Of a stretch of 40,083 nucleotides of DNA, positions 14,928-24,335 are shown in pieces. A program made the translations under genes and the position numbers. Origin of the DNA: Paraburkholderia madseniana (lineage in GTDB: Bacteria; Pseudomonadota; Gammaproteobacteria; Burkholderiales; Burkholderiaceae); contig NZ_VOSW01000089.1 of assembly GCF_009690905.1 (NCBI RefSeq), positions 1-40,083 of the forward strand. Reading direction: 5' to 3'. The stretch's first letter is position 1. Every line of letters begins with the position of its first letter. The notes beneath the pieces were generated by a model. The model searched no databases. It was given only the letters and a program-made list of their open reading frames with translations, and was not told where the DNA came from.

Positions 14928-17333
14928 TTACTTCGCCGACGACTTCGCCAACTTCTGCCACGTCTCGACGATCGAGTCCGGGTTCAGCGAGATCGACTTG
15001 ATGCCCTCATCGGTCAGCCATTGCGCAAAGTCCGGATGATCCGAAGGGCCCTGGCCGCAGATACCGACGTACTTGTTCAGGCGCAGGCACGTATCGATCG
15101 CGCGCTTCAACAGGAACTTGACGGCCGGATCGCGTTCGTCGAAATCGACTGCCAGCAGTTCCATGCCCGAGTCGCGGTCGAGGCCGAGCGTGAGCTGCGT
15201 CAGGTCGTTCGAACCGATCGAGAAGCCGTCGAAGAATTGCAGGAATTCTTCGGCGAGAATCGCGTTCGACGGCACTTCGCACATCATGATCAGGCGCAAG
15301 CCCTTCTCGCCGCGCTTCAGGCCGAACTTCTCCAGCAGCCCGACCACGCGTTCCGCCTGCTTCAGCGTACGCACGAACGGCACCATGATCTCGACGTTGT
15401 CGAGGCCCATCTCCTCACGCACCTTCTTCAGCGCGATGCATTCCATCTGGAACGCTTCGGCGAAGTCGTCAGCGATGTAGCGCGATGCGCCACGGAAGCC
15501 CAGCATCGGGTTTTCTTCGTCCGGCTCGTAACGCGAACCGCCGATCAGCTTCTTGTACTCGTTCGACTTGAAGTCCGACAGACGCACGATCACGGGCTTC
15601 GGATAGAACGCCGCTGCGATCGTTGCGATGCCTTCGGTCAGCTTGTCGACGTAGAACGCGCGCGGCGATGCATGGCCACGTGCCACGCTTTCCACGGCCT
15701 TCTTCAGGTCCTGATCGATGTTCGGGTACTCGAGAATCGCCTTCGGGTGAACGCCGATGTTGTTGTTGATGATGAACTCGAGCCGCGCCAGACCCACACC
15801 TGCGTTCGGCAGTTGCGAGAAGTCGAAAGCCAGTTGCGGATTGCCGACGTTCATCATGATCTTCACCGGAATCGGCGGCAGTTCGCCGCGCTGCACTTCG
15901 GTGATTTCGGTTTCGAGCAGACCGTCATAGATCTTGCCTTCATCGCCTTCCGCGCAGGACACGGTCACCAGCGCGCCGTCCTTCAGCAGGTCGGTCGGTT
16001 CGCCGCACCCGCCCACCGCCGGCACGCCCAGCTCACGCGCGATAATTGCCGCGTGGCAGGTACGGCCGCCACGGTTCGTGACGATCGCGGATGCGCGCTT
16101 CATGACCGGCTCCCAGTTCGGGTCGGTCATGTCGGCCACCAGCACGTCGCCCGGCTGCACACGGTCCATTTCCGACGGATCGTGAATCACGCGCACCGGA
16201 CCCGCACCGATCTTCTGGCCGATCGCGCGGCCGGTAGTCAGCACGTTCGATTGGCCCTTCAGCTTGAAACGTTGCTCGGCCTTGCCCGCAGCCTGGCTCT
16301 TCACCGTTTCCGGGCGCGCCTGCAGGATGAAGATCTTGCCGTCGCGGCCGTCCTTGCCCCACTCGATGTCCATCGGACGCTCGTAGTGCTTTTCAATGAT
16401 GACGGCGTATTTCGCGAGCTCGATCACGTCTTCGTCGGTGATCGAGAAACGGTTGCGCTGCTCGTGCGCGACGTCGACGGTCTTCACGCGGCCTTCTTCG
16501 CCCGCCTTGGTGAATTCCATCTTGATCAGCTTCGAGCCGATCGAGCGGCGGATGATCGGGTACTTGCCTTGTGCGAGCGTGGTCTTGAAGACGTAGAACT
16601 CGTCCGGATTCACGGCGCCTTGCACGACCGTTTCGCCCAGCCCGTAGCTCGACGTGATGAAGACGGCGTCCTTGAAGCCCGATTCCGTGTCCAGCGTGAA
16701 CATCACGCCTGCCGCACCGACGTCCGAGCGCACCATGCGCTGCACACCAGCCGACAACGCGACTTCAGCGTGGGTGAAGCCCTTGTGGACGCGATAGGAG
16801 ATTGCACGGTCGTTGTACAGCGACGCGAACACGTGCTTCATGCGATCGAGCACCTCGTCGATACCGACCACGTTGAGGTAGCTTTCCTGCTGACCCGCGA
16901 ACGATGCGTCCGGCAAGTCTTCTGCCGTTGCCGACGAACGCACGGCAAACGACAACTCTTCAGGCGAGCTGTTTTGCAGGGTGTCGAAACCTGCGCGGAT
17001 ATCCGCTTCGAGACGCGGCTGCATCGGGGCGTCGACGATCCATTGACGGATCTCCTTGCCCGCTTCGGCGAGCGCTTTCACGTCGTCGACGTCGAGCGTT
17101 TCGAGACGTTTGGCGATGCGTTCAGTCAGGTTGTTGTGATGCAGGAAGTCACGGAAAGCCAGCGCCGTGGTGGCGAAGCCAGTCGGCACGCGCACGCCGG
17201 CTTCGGCGAGCTGACTGATCATCTCGCCAAGCGACGCATTCTTGCCGCCGACAATCTCCACATCGGTCATCCGCAACTGCTCGAACGGAACTACATACGC
17301 CTCTTCCTTTGCGACGGTAACTGCGTTAGTCAT
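14928..17333 (-). CDS. ppsA: Phosphoenolpyruvate synthase
   Basis: An 801-residue enzyme that makes PEP from pyruvate and ATP (releasing AMP and phosphate), needed for growth on lactate, pyruvate and similar carbon sources. The N-terminal ATP-grasp domain has V-G-G-K-N-A-S-L-G-E-M and F-A-V-R-S-S-A-T-A-E-D. The central swivelling domain has G-G-R-T-C-H-A-A-I-I-A-R-E-L-G-V-P-A with the phospho-carrier histidine at about 427. The C-terminal PEP-binding barrel has G-S-N-D-L-T-Q-L-T-L-G and G-I-C-G-Q-G-P-S-D-H. The ATG at 17333 is chosen because AGGGG precedes it and upstream in-frame sequence (to 17483) is unlike the family. The divergent ppsR encodes its regulator; the protein is probably controlled by threonine phosphorylation next to that histidine. 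Confidence 0.96.
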   Translation of the reverse strand: MTNAVTVAKEEAYVVPFEQLRMTDVEIVGGKNASLGEMISQLAEAGVRVPTGFATTALAFRDFLHHNNLTERIAKRLETLDVDDVKALAEAGKEIRQWIVDAPMQPRLEADIRAGFDTLQNSSPEELSFAVRSSATAEDLPDASFAGQQESYLNVVGIDEVLDRMKHVFASLYNDRAISYRVHKGFTHAEVALSAGVQRMVRSDVGAAGVMFTLDTESGFKDAVFITSSYGLGETVVQGAVNPDEFYVFKTTLAQGKYPIIRRSIGSKLIKMEFTKAGEEGRVKTVDVAHEQRNRFSITDEDVIELAKYAVIIEKHYERPMDIEWGKDGRDGKIFILQARPETVKSQAAGKAEQRFKLKGQSNVLTTGRAIGQKIGAGPVRVIHDPSEMDRVQPGDVLVADMTDPNWEPVMKRASAIVTNRGGRTCHAAIIARELGVPAVGGCGEPTDLLKDGALVTVSCAEGDEGKIYDGLLETEITEVQRGELPPIPVKIMMNVGNPQLAFDFSQLPNAGVGLARLEFIINNNIGVHPKAILEYPNIDQDLKKAVESVARGHASPRAFYVDKLTEGIATIAAAFYPKPVIVRLSDFKSNEYKKLIGGSRYEPDEENPMLGFRGASRYIADDFAEAFQMECIALKKVREEMGLDNVEIMVPFVRTLKQAERVVGLLEKFGLKRGEKGLRLIMMCEVPSNAILAEEFLQFFDGFSIGSNDLTQLTLGLDRDSGMELLAVDFDERDPAVKFLLKRAIDTCLRLNKYVGICGQGPSDHPDFAQWLTDEGIKSISLNPDSIVETWQKLAKSSAK

Positions 17334-17883
17334 ACAAGCCCCTAAGTGTGAAAGAAATTCACGGCTGTGCAAGTGGGCTTGAACGCGAGACGCCCATTGG
17401 AAGCGTGACCTCGCGTCTTGCACAACCTGTTGGAGAAGCAATCGCTGCAAATGGCCGCGAAGGCTGAAAAGCGCCGGATGCACGACGTAGAAAGCGGTTG
17501 GACGAAATTACCGATCGATCCGCCCCAATCTCTCAATTTGCCGCAAGTTACCGGCGCAAAGCGTGGCGTTGACCGACCGTTCGCGGTGAGTTAGACGCCA
17601 ATCGCCTGCAATTGCTTATCCAACAGGTTGCCGCTATTCTACCGTGCCGACTCTCAAAATGTGACAGTCGGACGAGAATTGCGCCTCGAATCGCGCCCCG
17701 GACCGGCTGACGGGCTCTTGCGAGGCTCTCGCGAGGCCCCACCGCCATCCGGACGCAATTGCGGTGCCCACGGCGCGCTGACATGACGCCGCTGCAATCT
17801 CCGGTTAGCCACCGTGCAGCGACATCCATGCAGCGATGTTTCATTCGAGCGCTTTTTCCCGCTCACGTTCCCCAGCCCCACTG
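17334..17883. other. Intergenic region between divergent ppsA and ppsR
   Basis: About 550 bp without a gene. A plus-strand candidate promoter is TTGCTT (17612-17617), 17 bp, TATTCT (17635-17640), facing ppsR about 240 bp away. On the other strand the same spot reads TAGAAT, with a weak GTCACA 18 bp upstream, facing ppsA. The two candidates share their -10 region. Both are weak. Confidence 0.4.
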
Positions 17884-18699
17884 ATGCCGCCCACCGTATT
17901 CATCGTCTCCGACGGTACCGGGATCACTGCCGAAACCTTCGCGCATTCGATCCTCTCCCAGTTCGACCAGAAATTCCGCCTGGTTCGCGTGCCCTTCGTC
18001 GACTCGACGGAAAAAGCCTACGCCACGCTAGAAAAGATCAACGAAGCGATCCAGCAGGACGGCCGCCGCCCGATCGTCTTTACGACGCTGGTGGACAGCG
18101 CCTCGAATCAGATCGTCAAAGGCTCGAATGCGCTCGTGCTGGACATGTTTCAGACCTTCGTGGAGCCGCTCGAGCAGGAACTGGAGCTCAAGTCGAGCCA
18201 CGCGATGGGTCGCGGCCACCAGAACGCCGATACCGAGGAATACAAGAACCGGATCGAAGCGATCAACTTCTCGCTCGCCCACGACGACGGTCAATCGAAC
18301 CGCAATCTGGCCGATGCCGATGTGATTCTGGTCGGCGTGTCGCGCAGCGGCAAGACACCGACGAGCCTGTATCTGGCCATGCAGTACGGCGTGAAAGCGG
18401 CCAACTATCCGTTGATTCCGGAAGACTTCGAGCGCGGCAAGCTGCCTACGCCGCTATTGGCGCATCGGCAGAAGATGTTTGGTTTATCGATCGATCCGCA
18501 GCGGCTGTCGGAGATCCGTAACGAGCGCCGCCCGGGCAGCAAGTACGCCGCGCCGGAAAATTGCCGCTACGAGATCAACGAGGCGGAAGCGATGATGCGG
18601 CGCGAAGGCGTCAAGTGGTTGTCGTCGACGCATAAGTCGATCGAAGAAATCGCGACGACGATCCTGCAGGAGATCAAGCTGGACCGGCCGGTTTATTGA
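17884..18699 (+). CDS. ppsR: PEP synthase regulatory protein (kinase/pyrophosphorylase)
   Basis: A 271-residue DUF299-family enzyme that inactivates PEP synthase by ADP-dependent threonine phosphorylation and reactivates it by phosphate-dependent removal. Family marks: V-F-I-V-S-D-G-T-G-I-T-A-E-T (residues 5-18) and the P-loop G-V-S-R-S-G-K-T at 151-158. The ATG at 17884 gives the usual length and N-terminus (M-P-P-T-V-F-I-V-S-D-G); an in-frame ATG at 17836 would add sixteen residues. The ribosome binding site is weak. It is divergent from its substrate gene ppsA, the usual betaproteobacterial layout, and convergent with the methyltransferase gene. Confidence 0.95.
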   Translation: MPPTVFIVSDGTGITAETFAHSILSQFDQKFRLVRVPFVDSTEKAYATLEKINEAIQQDGRRPIVFTTLVDSASNQIVKGSNALVLDMFQTFVEPLEQELELKSSHAMGRGHQNADTEEYKNRIEAINFSLAHDDGQSNRNLADADVILVGVSRSGKTPTSLYLAMQYGVKAANYPLIPEDFERGKLPTPLLAHRQKMFGLSIDPQRLSEIRNERRPGSKYAAPENCRYEINEAEAMMRREGVKWLSSTHKSIEEIATTILQEIKLDRPVY

Positions 18700-18775
18700 G
18701 CGGCGCCTGTTTTGCGGGCGTGCGTGGTGCTGAGGTGATCGCGGAGGTCGCCTCAGACCAGCAGTCAGTGCAATG

Positions 18776-19558
18776 TCACGCGCGGCGCTGCTGGCGGCAC
18801 TGTTCGAACACGCAGATAGCCGCGGCGGCGGCCACATTGAGCGATTCCATGCCGCCCGGCTGAGGAATCGTCACCCGCAACGAAACCGCATCGCGCCAGG
18901 TCTGCGATACGCCCGCCCCTTCGTTGCCGAACACCCACGCGAGCGGCCCGCTTAGATCGCAGTCGTAAATCGCCTCGGCACCGTGCGAATCCGTAATGAC
19001 GATGGGCACAGCCAGGCGCTCGATCAATACCTGCGCCTCGACATCCTCGTGGATTTGCAACAGGAAATGCGCGCCCATGCCCGAGCGCAATACCTTCGAC
19101 GACCACGCGTACGCGGTGCCCGGCGCGCAAAACACCTGCTGAATACCGGCGGCCGCCGCGCTCCGTAGAATCGAACCGACGTTGCCGGCATCCTGCACGC
19201 CATCGAGTACGAGGCAGGTTTCTCCGACATTCTCCGGCAGCGGCGTATCGAGCTTTTCGACCAGCAGCAGAATCCCGACACCGTGCACGACGTTCGACAC
19301 CTGGCCGAACAATGCATCGGGCAGCGTGACGATACGGTGCTCGTCGATGCGCGACACGATGGCCTGCGCTTCGTCGTGGCGCAACGCGCCCTCGGTAACG
19401 ATGCACATTTCCGGCTGCCCGGCGACGTCGAGATACGCGCTCGCGAGATGGAACCCTTCGAGCAACGCGTGGCCACTGCGACGCTGCTGATGCGTCGAGC
19501 CGGCCAGTGCCTTGAGGCGCTTGTAGAGCGGATTGTCCCGCGAGGTGATGGCTTTCAC
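18776..19558 (-). CDS. TrmH-family (SpoU) RNA 2'-O-methyltransferase
   Basis: A 260-residue SPOUT-class enzyme that methylates ribose 2'-OH in rRNA or tRNA using S-adenosylmethionine. The N-terminal substrate-binding part begins K-A-I-T-S-R-D-N-P-L-Y-K-R-L. The knotted domain shows L-D-G-V-Q-D-A-G-N-V-G-S-I-L-R-S-A-A-A, then W-V-F-G-N-E-G-A-G-V-S and I-P-Q-P-G-G-M-E-S-L-N-V-A-A-A, the three SpoU motifs. Target nucleotide is not known from sequence. It starts at a GTG at 19558; no ATG gives the family's N-terminus. It follows rnhB by 61 bp and is the last gene of the long lpx cluster. Confidence 0.9.
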   Translation of the reverse strand: MKAITSRDNPLYKRLKALAGSTHQQRRSGHALLEGFHLASAYLDVAGQPEMCIVTEGALRHDEAQAIVSRIDEHRIVTLPDALFGQVSNVVHGVGILLLVEKLDTPLPENVGETCLVLDGVQDAGNVGSILRSAAAAGIQQVFCAPGTAYAWSSKVLRSGMGAHFLLQIHEDVEAQVLIERLAVPIVITDSHGAEAIYDCDLSGPLAWVFGNEGAGVSQTWRDAVSLRVTIPQPGGMESLNVAAAAAICVFEQCRQQRRA

Positions 19559-19619
19559 AGGCAGCGAAGACAGTGAGAATGAGGAAAGAATGGGCGACGC
19601 GCCGGACAACGCGCAGCGC

Positions 19620-20381
19620 TTACGCGCCGCTGCGTTCGCCGAAGGCGTCGTCGTCGAGCATGGCATTCGTGAGCGTTCGAGACACGACGATCACGTCGCC
19701 CGCCGGCTGCTTCAAAGCCGTGCCGAAACGCTGATGCGCTTCACGCACCGGTGCGAACGAGCGCCGATGATGCTCGCAGGGCCCATGTTCGCGCAGCGCC
19801 GCGAGATGCTGCGGCGTGCCGTAGCCGGCATGCGCGTTAAAACCGTAGACCGGATAGGCTTGATGCAGTTCGAGCAGCATCCGGTCACGCGTGACCTTGG
19901 CAAGAATCGACGCCGCCGAAATGCTTTTGACCAAGGCATCACCGCCGATCACGGCTTCGCTGCGAACGCTCAGCGTTGGGCAGCGATTGCCGTCGATTTT
20001 CACGAGCGTCGGCACGACCGAAAGGCCTTCGACCGCCCGCTTCATCGCCAGCATGGTGGCGTGCAGGATGTTCAGCGTATCGATTTCTTCGACGCTAGCG
20101 GACGCGATGCAGTACGCAAGTGCCCGGTCGACGATCTTGTCGTAGAGTTCGTCGCGCTTTTTCGCGGTGAGCGCTTTCGAATCGTCGAGGCCGCGGATCA
20201 TCGGCTTCGACGGATCGAAAATCACCGCCGCAGCGACCACCGGGCCAGCCAGCGGCCCGCGCCCGGCTTCGTCGACGCCGCAGACGATGTCATCCGGCGT
20301 TTCAAAGTCCAGACCGACCTGCCGCGTTGCCGCGCCTGCAACAGCCGCGGCCTTGCGGCGTGGAGCGCGAGCGGTGGTCAC
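19620..20381 (-). CDS. rnhB: Ribonuclease HII
   Basis: A 253-residue enzyme that cuts the RNA strand of RNA-DNA hybrids and removes misinserted ribonucleotides. The catalytic motif G-V-D-E-A-G-R-G-P-L-A-G-P gives Asp37 and Glu38; Asp130 lies in K-I-D-G-N. The C-terminal block has S-I-L-A-K-V-T-R-D and Y-G-F-N-A-H-A-G-Y-G-T. The first 25 residues are a basic Ala-rich extension. The GTG start at 20381 overlaps the lpxB TGA (GTGA), showing translational coupling. An rnhB gene after lpxA-lpxB is a conserved order in proteobacteria. Confidence 0.95.
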   Translation of the reverse strand: MTTARAPRRKAAAVAGAATRQVGLDFETPDDIVCGVDEAGRGPLAGPVVAAAVIFDPSKPMIRGLDDSKALTAKKRDELYDKIVDRALAYCIASASVEEIDTLNILHATMLAMKRAVEGLSVVPTLVKIDGNRCPTLSVRSEAVIGGDALVKSISAASILAKVTRDRMLLELHQAYPVYGFNAHAGYGTPQHLAALREHGPCEHHRRSFAPVREAHQRFGTALKQPAGDVIVVSRTLTNAMLDDDAFGERSGA

Positions 20382-21547
20382 GGCCGAGCCTTCCGCTTTT
20401 CGACGACGCTCGCCACGACTTCCGCTGCACGCTGCGCGGTGTTCTGCTTCAGCACGTGATGCATCTCCGTGAAGATTTCCGTCAGCGTGCGCCGGTTGGC
20501 CTCGTCGCGCAACTGTTTCAGCGTCGCTTCGGCGAGCGCCTGGGGCGTCGCGAAGTGCTGCAGAATTTCCGGCACGACGAAACGCCCCGCCAGAATGTTC
20601 GGCAAGCCAACATACGGCAGATAGCCTTGGCGTCGCATGATCTGGCCGGTCAGCCAGGGCACCTTGTACGAGATCACCATCGGCTTTTTCAGCAGCGCGG
20701 CTTCCAGCGTCACCGTGCCGCTCTTGACGAGGATCGCATCGGCCGCCGTCATCGCGATTTGCGCCTGGCCGTCGGTAATGGTCAGCGCGAGACCAGGATG
20801 CGCATCGACCAGCGGCCGTAGCATTTCGCGCAATGCGGGCGTGGCCGCCGGCATCACGAAACGCAAACTGGGCTCCTGGTGCTGCATCATTTCCATCGCG
20901 GCAAAGAACGTCGGACCGATCAGATCGATCTCCGAGCGCCGGCTGCCCGGCAGCACCGCGATGATCGGACCGCTTTCGGCAAGGCCGAGCGTGCGGCGCG
21001 CGCCAAGCGTGTCGGGTACCAGAGGAATTTCGTCGGCGAGCGGATGGCCCACGTACGAAGCCGCGATGCCGGCCTTTTCCAGCAGCGCCGTTTCGAACGG
21101 GAACACGCACAGCATGTGGTCGACCGCTTTGGCGATCTTTTTGGTGCGCCCACCTCGCCACGCCCAGATCGACGGGCAAACGAAGTGAACGGTCGGAATA
21201 CCCGCGTCGCGCAACGGATGCTCGAGTCCGAAGTTGAAATCGGGCGCGTCCACGCCGACGAACACCGACGGCGGCTCGGCCAGCAGTTGGCGCTTCAGTT
21301 CGTTGCGGATGCCGAGGATTTCTGGAATATGCCGCAGTGCTTCGACATAGCCGCGCACCGTCAGCTTCTCCATTGGCCAGTGGGCGTCGAAACCCGTGGC
21401 GATCATGCGCGGGCCGCCGATCCCGTAATACTGGGTACCGGCGGGCAGACGGCTCGCGAGGCCGTCGAGCAGCGACGCCGCCAGCAGGTCGCCGGACGGC
21501 TCGCCTGCCACCATCGCGACGCGCAGGGGACTCGGGTTCAAAGCCAT
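20378..21547 (-). CDS. lpxB: Lipid-A-disaccharide synthase
   Basis: A 389-residue GT-B glycosyltransferase (family GT19). It joins UDP-2,3-diacylglucosamine and 2,3-diacylglucosamine-1-phosphate into the lipid A disaccharide at the inner membrane. Family marks: M-V-A-G-E-P-S-G-D-L-L-A-A, V-G-V-D-A-P-D-F-N, C-P-S-I-W-A-W-R, Y-V-G-H-P-L, V-L-P-G-S-R-R-S-E-I and K-S-G-T-V-T-L-E-A. Length is normal. The start lies 3 nt after the lpxA stop and the end overlaps rnhB by 4 nt. Confidence 0.97.
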   Translation of the reverse strand: MALNPSPLRVAMVAGEPSGDLLAASLLDGLASRLPAGTQYYGIGGPRMIATGFDAHWPMEKLTVRGYVEALRHIPEILGIRNELKRQLLAEPPSVFVGVDAPDFNFGLEHPLRDAGIPTVHFVCPSIWAWRGGRTKKIAKAVDHMLCVFPFETALLEKAGIAASYVGHPLADEIPLVPDTLGARRTLGLAESGPIIAVLPGSRRSEIDLIGPTFFAAMEMMQHQEPSLRFVMPAATPALREMLRPLVDAHPGLALTITDGQAQIAMTAADAILVKSGTVTLEAALLKKPMVISYKVPWLTGQIMRRQGYLPYVGLPNILAGRFVVPEILQHFATPQALAEATLKQLRDEANRRTLTEIFTEMHHVLKQNTAQRAAEVVASVVEKRKARP

Positions 21548-21550
21548 CGG

Positions 21551-22339
21551 TTAGCGGATGATGCCGCGTTGCGACGCTTCGACAAACGCGAGCAGCGTTT
21601 GTACCGGCGCATCGCCATCGCCACCCGCGGATGCGAGTTCGCGCAACTGCAGCTTCGCTTCTTCAAGCGACAGGCCGTTCTTGTACAGCAAGCGGTACGC
21701 CGAGCGCAGCGCCGAGATCGCGTCTGCGGAGAAACCACGGCGGCGCAGACCTTCGACATTGATACCGTGAGGCTCGGCCTTGTTGCCGGCAGCGATCACG
21801 AACGGCGGGATGTCCTGCACGAGCGCCGAAGCACCGCCCAGCATCGAATGCTCGCCGATGCGCACGAACTGATGCACGCCCGACATGCCGCCGATAATCG
21901 CATGGTCGCCAATCGTCACGTGGCCGGCCATCTGCGCATTGCTCGACAGAATCACGTTGTTGCCGACGTGGCAGTCGTGCCCGATGTGCACGTAGGCCAT
22001 GATCCAGTTGTCGTCGCCCAGCGTAGTGACGCCCGCGTCCTGCATCGTGCCGGTGTGGATCGTGGTGAATTCACGGATCGTGTTGCGATTGCCGATCACG
22101 AGCCGGGTCGGCTCGTCTTTGTACTTCATGTCCTGCGGACGGCCGCCGACCGATGCATAGTGGCCGATGCGGTTGTCTTCGCCGATCGTGGTGTGACCTT
22201 CGATCACGCTGTGCGAACCGACCGTGCTCCGTGCGCCGATCGTCACATGTGCGCCGATGACGGCATACGGTCCGATTTCGACGGATTCGTCGACTTGTGC
22301 GCCCGGTTCGACGATCGCAGTGGGATGAATCCTGCTCAT
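21551..22339 (-). CDS. lpxA: UDP-N-acetylglucosamine acyltransferase
   Basis: A 262-residue left-handed beta-helix protein, a trimer that transfers a 3-hydroxyacyl chain from ACP to UDP-GlcNAc in the first lipid A step. Hexapeptide repeats fill residues 1-190 (I-H-P-T-A-I-V, A-V-I-G-A-H-V, V-I-E-G-H-T-T-I-G). His121 in H-I-G-H-D-C-H-V-G aligns with the catalytic His125 of E. coli. The helical C-terminus has G-L-R-R-R-G-F-S and Y-R-L-L-Y. Placed between fabZ and lpxB as in most Gram-negatives. Confidence 0.97.
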   Translation of the reverse strand: MSRIHPTAIVEPGAQVDESVEIGPYAVIGAHVTIGARSTVGSHSVIEGHTTIGEDNRIGHYASVGGRPQDMKYKDEPTRLVIGNRNTIREFTTIHTGTMQDAGVTTLGDDNWIMAYVHIGHDCHVGNNVILSSNAQMAGHVTIGDHAIIGGMSGVHQFVRIGEHSMLGGASALVQDIPPFVIAAGNKAEPHGINVEGLRRRGFSADAISALRSAYRLLYKNGLSLEEAKLQLRELASAGGDGDAPVQTLLAFVEASQRGIIR

Positions 22340-22436
22340 GCGTCCTCGCTTCTGATTCTGTTGCGTTGTCTGGATGGGCGTAGCCGGAGTTCGCAGCGCT
22401 CGGGAAAAGCCGCTGACCGTCGTCCGGACACCGGCT

Positions 22437-22901
22437 TCAAGCGTCTTTGTCCGTGTGCCGCACCGCGCACATCAGATCGGCTTCCGCCGCTACGGCTCCA
22501 TCCACTTCGGCGCGCGCCTTGAACTTCCAGATGCCGCGCATATGACGCTCGAACGTGCAGTTCAGGATCAGCTGATCGCCCGGTTCCACCACGCGCTTGA
22601 AACGCGCGTTGTCGATGCCCACGAACAGATACAGCGTGTTCGACGGATCGCTCGGCTCTTCCGAAAACGTCAGCAGGGCTGCCGTTTGCGCGAGCGCTTC
22701 GAGGATCAGCACGCCGGGCATCACCGGACGGGTCGGAAAGTGACCCTGGAAATACGGCTCATTGATCGACACGTTCTTCAACGCTTTGATGCTCTTATGC
22801 GGCTCGAGTTCGAGCACCCGGTCGACCAGCAGGATCGGGTAACGATGGGGCAGCAGCGTGAGAATCTTATGAATGTCGAGATTGATTTTTTCGGTGCTCA
22901 T
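22437..22901 (-). CDS. fabZ: 3-hydroxyacyl-ACP dehydratase FabZ
   Basis: A 154-residue hot-dog-fold enzyme of fatty acid elongation that dehydrates 3-hydroxyacyl-ACP. The active-site pair is His54 (G-H-F-P) and Glu68 (L-I-L-E-A-L-A-Q); L-P-H-R-Y-P-I-L-L-V-D-R-V is the family N-terminus. It shares the 3-hydroxyacyl-ACP pool with LpxA and LpxD, which explains its place between their genes. The ATG at 22901 (M-S-T-E-K-I-N-L-D-I) is chosen; the open frame continues upstream to 23009 with sequence outside the family. Confidence 0.96.
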   Translation of the reverse strand: MSTEKINLDIHKILTLLPHRYPILLVDRVLELEPHKSIKALKNVSINEPYFQGHFPTRPVMPGVLILEALAQTAALLTFSEEPSDPSNTLYLFVGIDNARFKRVVEPGDQLILNCTFERHMRGIWKFKARAEVDGAVAAEADLMCAVRHTDKDA

Positions 22902-23123
22902 GGTGTTTCTACTCACGCATTGACTGCGCGATGATGACTGCGGATGCTGGTGCAGGTGGGTTGGTAACGCGTGCTGCCGGCGCTTGTCGAAACCAGGCGG
23001 CCATGCCACCCGGTCACGGCAACCGACTTTGCTTCCTGATGCTTGCCCGCTATTTTACGCGGTACCGGCCGGTTGGCCCGCGGATTGTTGTGCGGGTTGA
23101 CCCGCAGGTCAGCGCGATACTTC

Positions 23124-24227
23124 TCAGGCTTCGTCGCCCGCGGAATTGCTTGCCGCGCCGGCTGGCTTGCCTGCCGAAGCGGCATTTTCGAGCGCCTTGA
23201 TACGATCGCGAAGTTTGTCGATGTTACGCAGCAAAGCGGCACTCTTGTTCCAGTCGGCATGGTTCACAGCCGGGAATGCGCTTGTGTACAGGCCAGGCTT
23301 CAGCAAGGACTTCGAGACGCCCGACTTCGCCGTGACGATCACATAGTCAGCCAGCGTGACGTGTCCGGCGATCCCAACCGCGCCGCCGATCATGCAATGA
23401 CGGCCGATCGTGGTGCTGCCTGCAATGCCCGCACAGCCGGCGATCACGGTGTAAGCGCCGACCTTGCAGTTGTGGCCGATCTGCACGAGGTTGTCGATTT
23501 TCACGCACTCCTCGATGATCGTGTCGGCCATGGCGCCGCGGTCGATGGTGGTGTTCGCACCGATTTCGACGTCCGCCGCGATCGACACACCGCCGACCTG
23601 CGGAATTTTCACCCAACTGCCGGTACGCGCATCGCCTTCACCGACGAAATCCGGCGCGAAGCCAAAACCGTCCGAACCGATCACCGCGCCGGCGTGCACA
23701 ATCACGCGCTCGCCGAGCTTGCAGCCGTAATACACCGCGACGTTCGGATACAGATGCGAGCCCGCACCGATTCGCGTGCCGCGGCCGATCACCACGTTGG
23801 CGTCCAGACGCACGTTTTCGCCGATCACCGCGCCCGCTTCCACCGTGACGTGCGGACCGATCACCGCGCTCGCGGCAATCTGGGCCGACGGGTCGATCGT
23901 CGCGCTCGGATGCACACCGGGCACGGCCTTGGGCGCTGCCATGTCGATGAATGTCTGCGCGACGCGCGCGAAGTAAGCGTACGGATTCGGCGTGACGATG
24001 AAGTTACGGCCTGTAAGGGAGCTGAGTTTCGAGAGGTCGTCGGCATTGATCAACACCGCGCCCGCACGGGTCGTCTCGACCTGCGACAGGTACTTCGGAT
24101 TGGCGAGGAACGCCAGCTGGTCCGGGCCTGCCTGGTCGAGCGGCGCCAGACTGCCGACGCGCTGCGAACCTTCTCCGACTACTTCACCGCCGAACTGCTG
24201 GACGATGTCCTCAAGCGTAAATGCCAT
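23124..24227 (-). CDS. lpxD: UDP-3-O-(3-hydroxyacyl)glucosamine N-acyltransferase
   Basis: A 367-residue trimeric acyltransferase, the third step of lipid A synthesis. The N-terminal uridine-binding domain (M-A-F-T-L-E-D-I-V ... L-A-F-L-A-N-P-K-Y) is followed by a left-handed beta-helix of hexapeptide repeats (about residues 105-310). G-S-D-G-F-G-F-A-P and the catalytic histidine (about 252, in Q-I-G-H-N-C-K-V-G) are present. A C-terminal helix ends in an Ala-rich tail. The start at 24227 has GAGGAT upstream. The 222-bp gap to fabZ contains no gene that I can see. Confidence 0.96.
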   Translation of the reverse strand: MAFTLEDIVQQFGGEVVGEGSQRVGSLAPLDQAGPDQLAFLANPKYLSQVETTRAGAVLINADDLSKLSSLTGRNFIVTPNPYAYFARVAQTFIDMAAPKAVPGVHPSATIDPSAQIAASAVIGPHVTVEAGAVIGENVRLDANVVIGRGTRIGAGSHLYPNVAVYYGCKLGERVIVHAGAVIGSDGFGFAPDFVGEGDARTGSWVKIPQVGGVSIAADVEIGANTTIDRGAMADTIIEECVKIDNLVQIGHNCKVGAYTVIAGCAGIAGSTTIGRHCMIGGAVGIAGHVTLADYVIVTAKSGVSKSLLKPGLYTSAFPAVNHADWNKSAALLRNIDKLRDRIKALENAASAGKPAGAASNSAGDEA

Positions 24228-24335
24228 GCCTATCCTCTGTCTCCGATCCCATGCGAGATGATTGCTGCACAATCAGTCCAACTTGTCAGTTCTACGACCC
24301 TGCGCTGCAACCCGGCCGGTGCCCGGCGCGCGCGT

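Noticed and set aside
15021..17345. A 774-codon open frame on the plus strand
   Set aside because: It is the antisense shadow of ppsA. High-GC genes often leave a long open frame on the opposite strand; it lacks a ribosome site and family resemblance.
18735..18772. CTGAGG/CCTCAG inverted repeat between ppsR and the methyltransferase gene
   Set aside because: Only 6 bp pair, the loop is long and there is no U-run, so I do not call it a terminator.
20879..22522. A 547-codon open frame opposite lpxA and lpxB
   Set aside because: It spans two real genes on the other strand and has no family resemblance.
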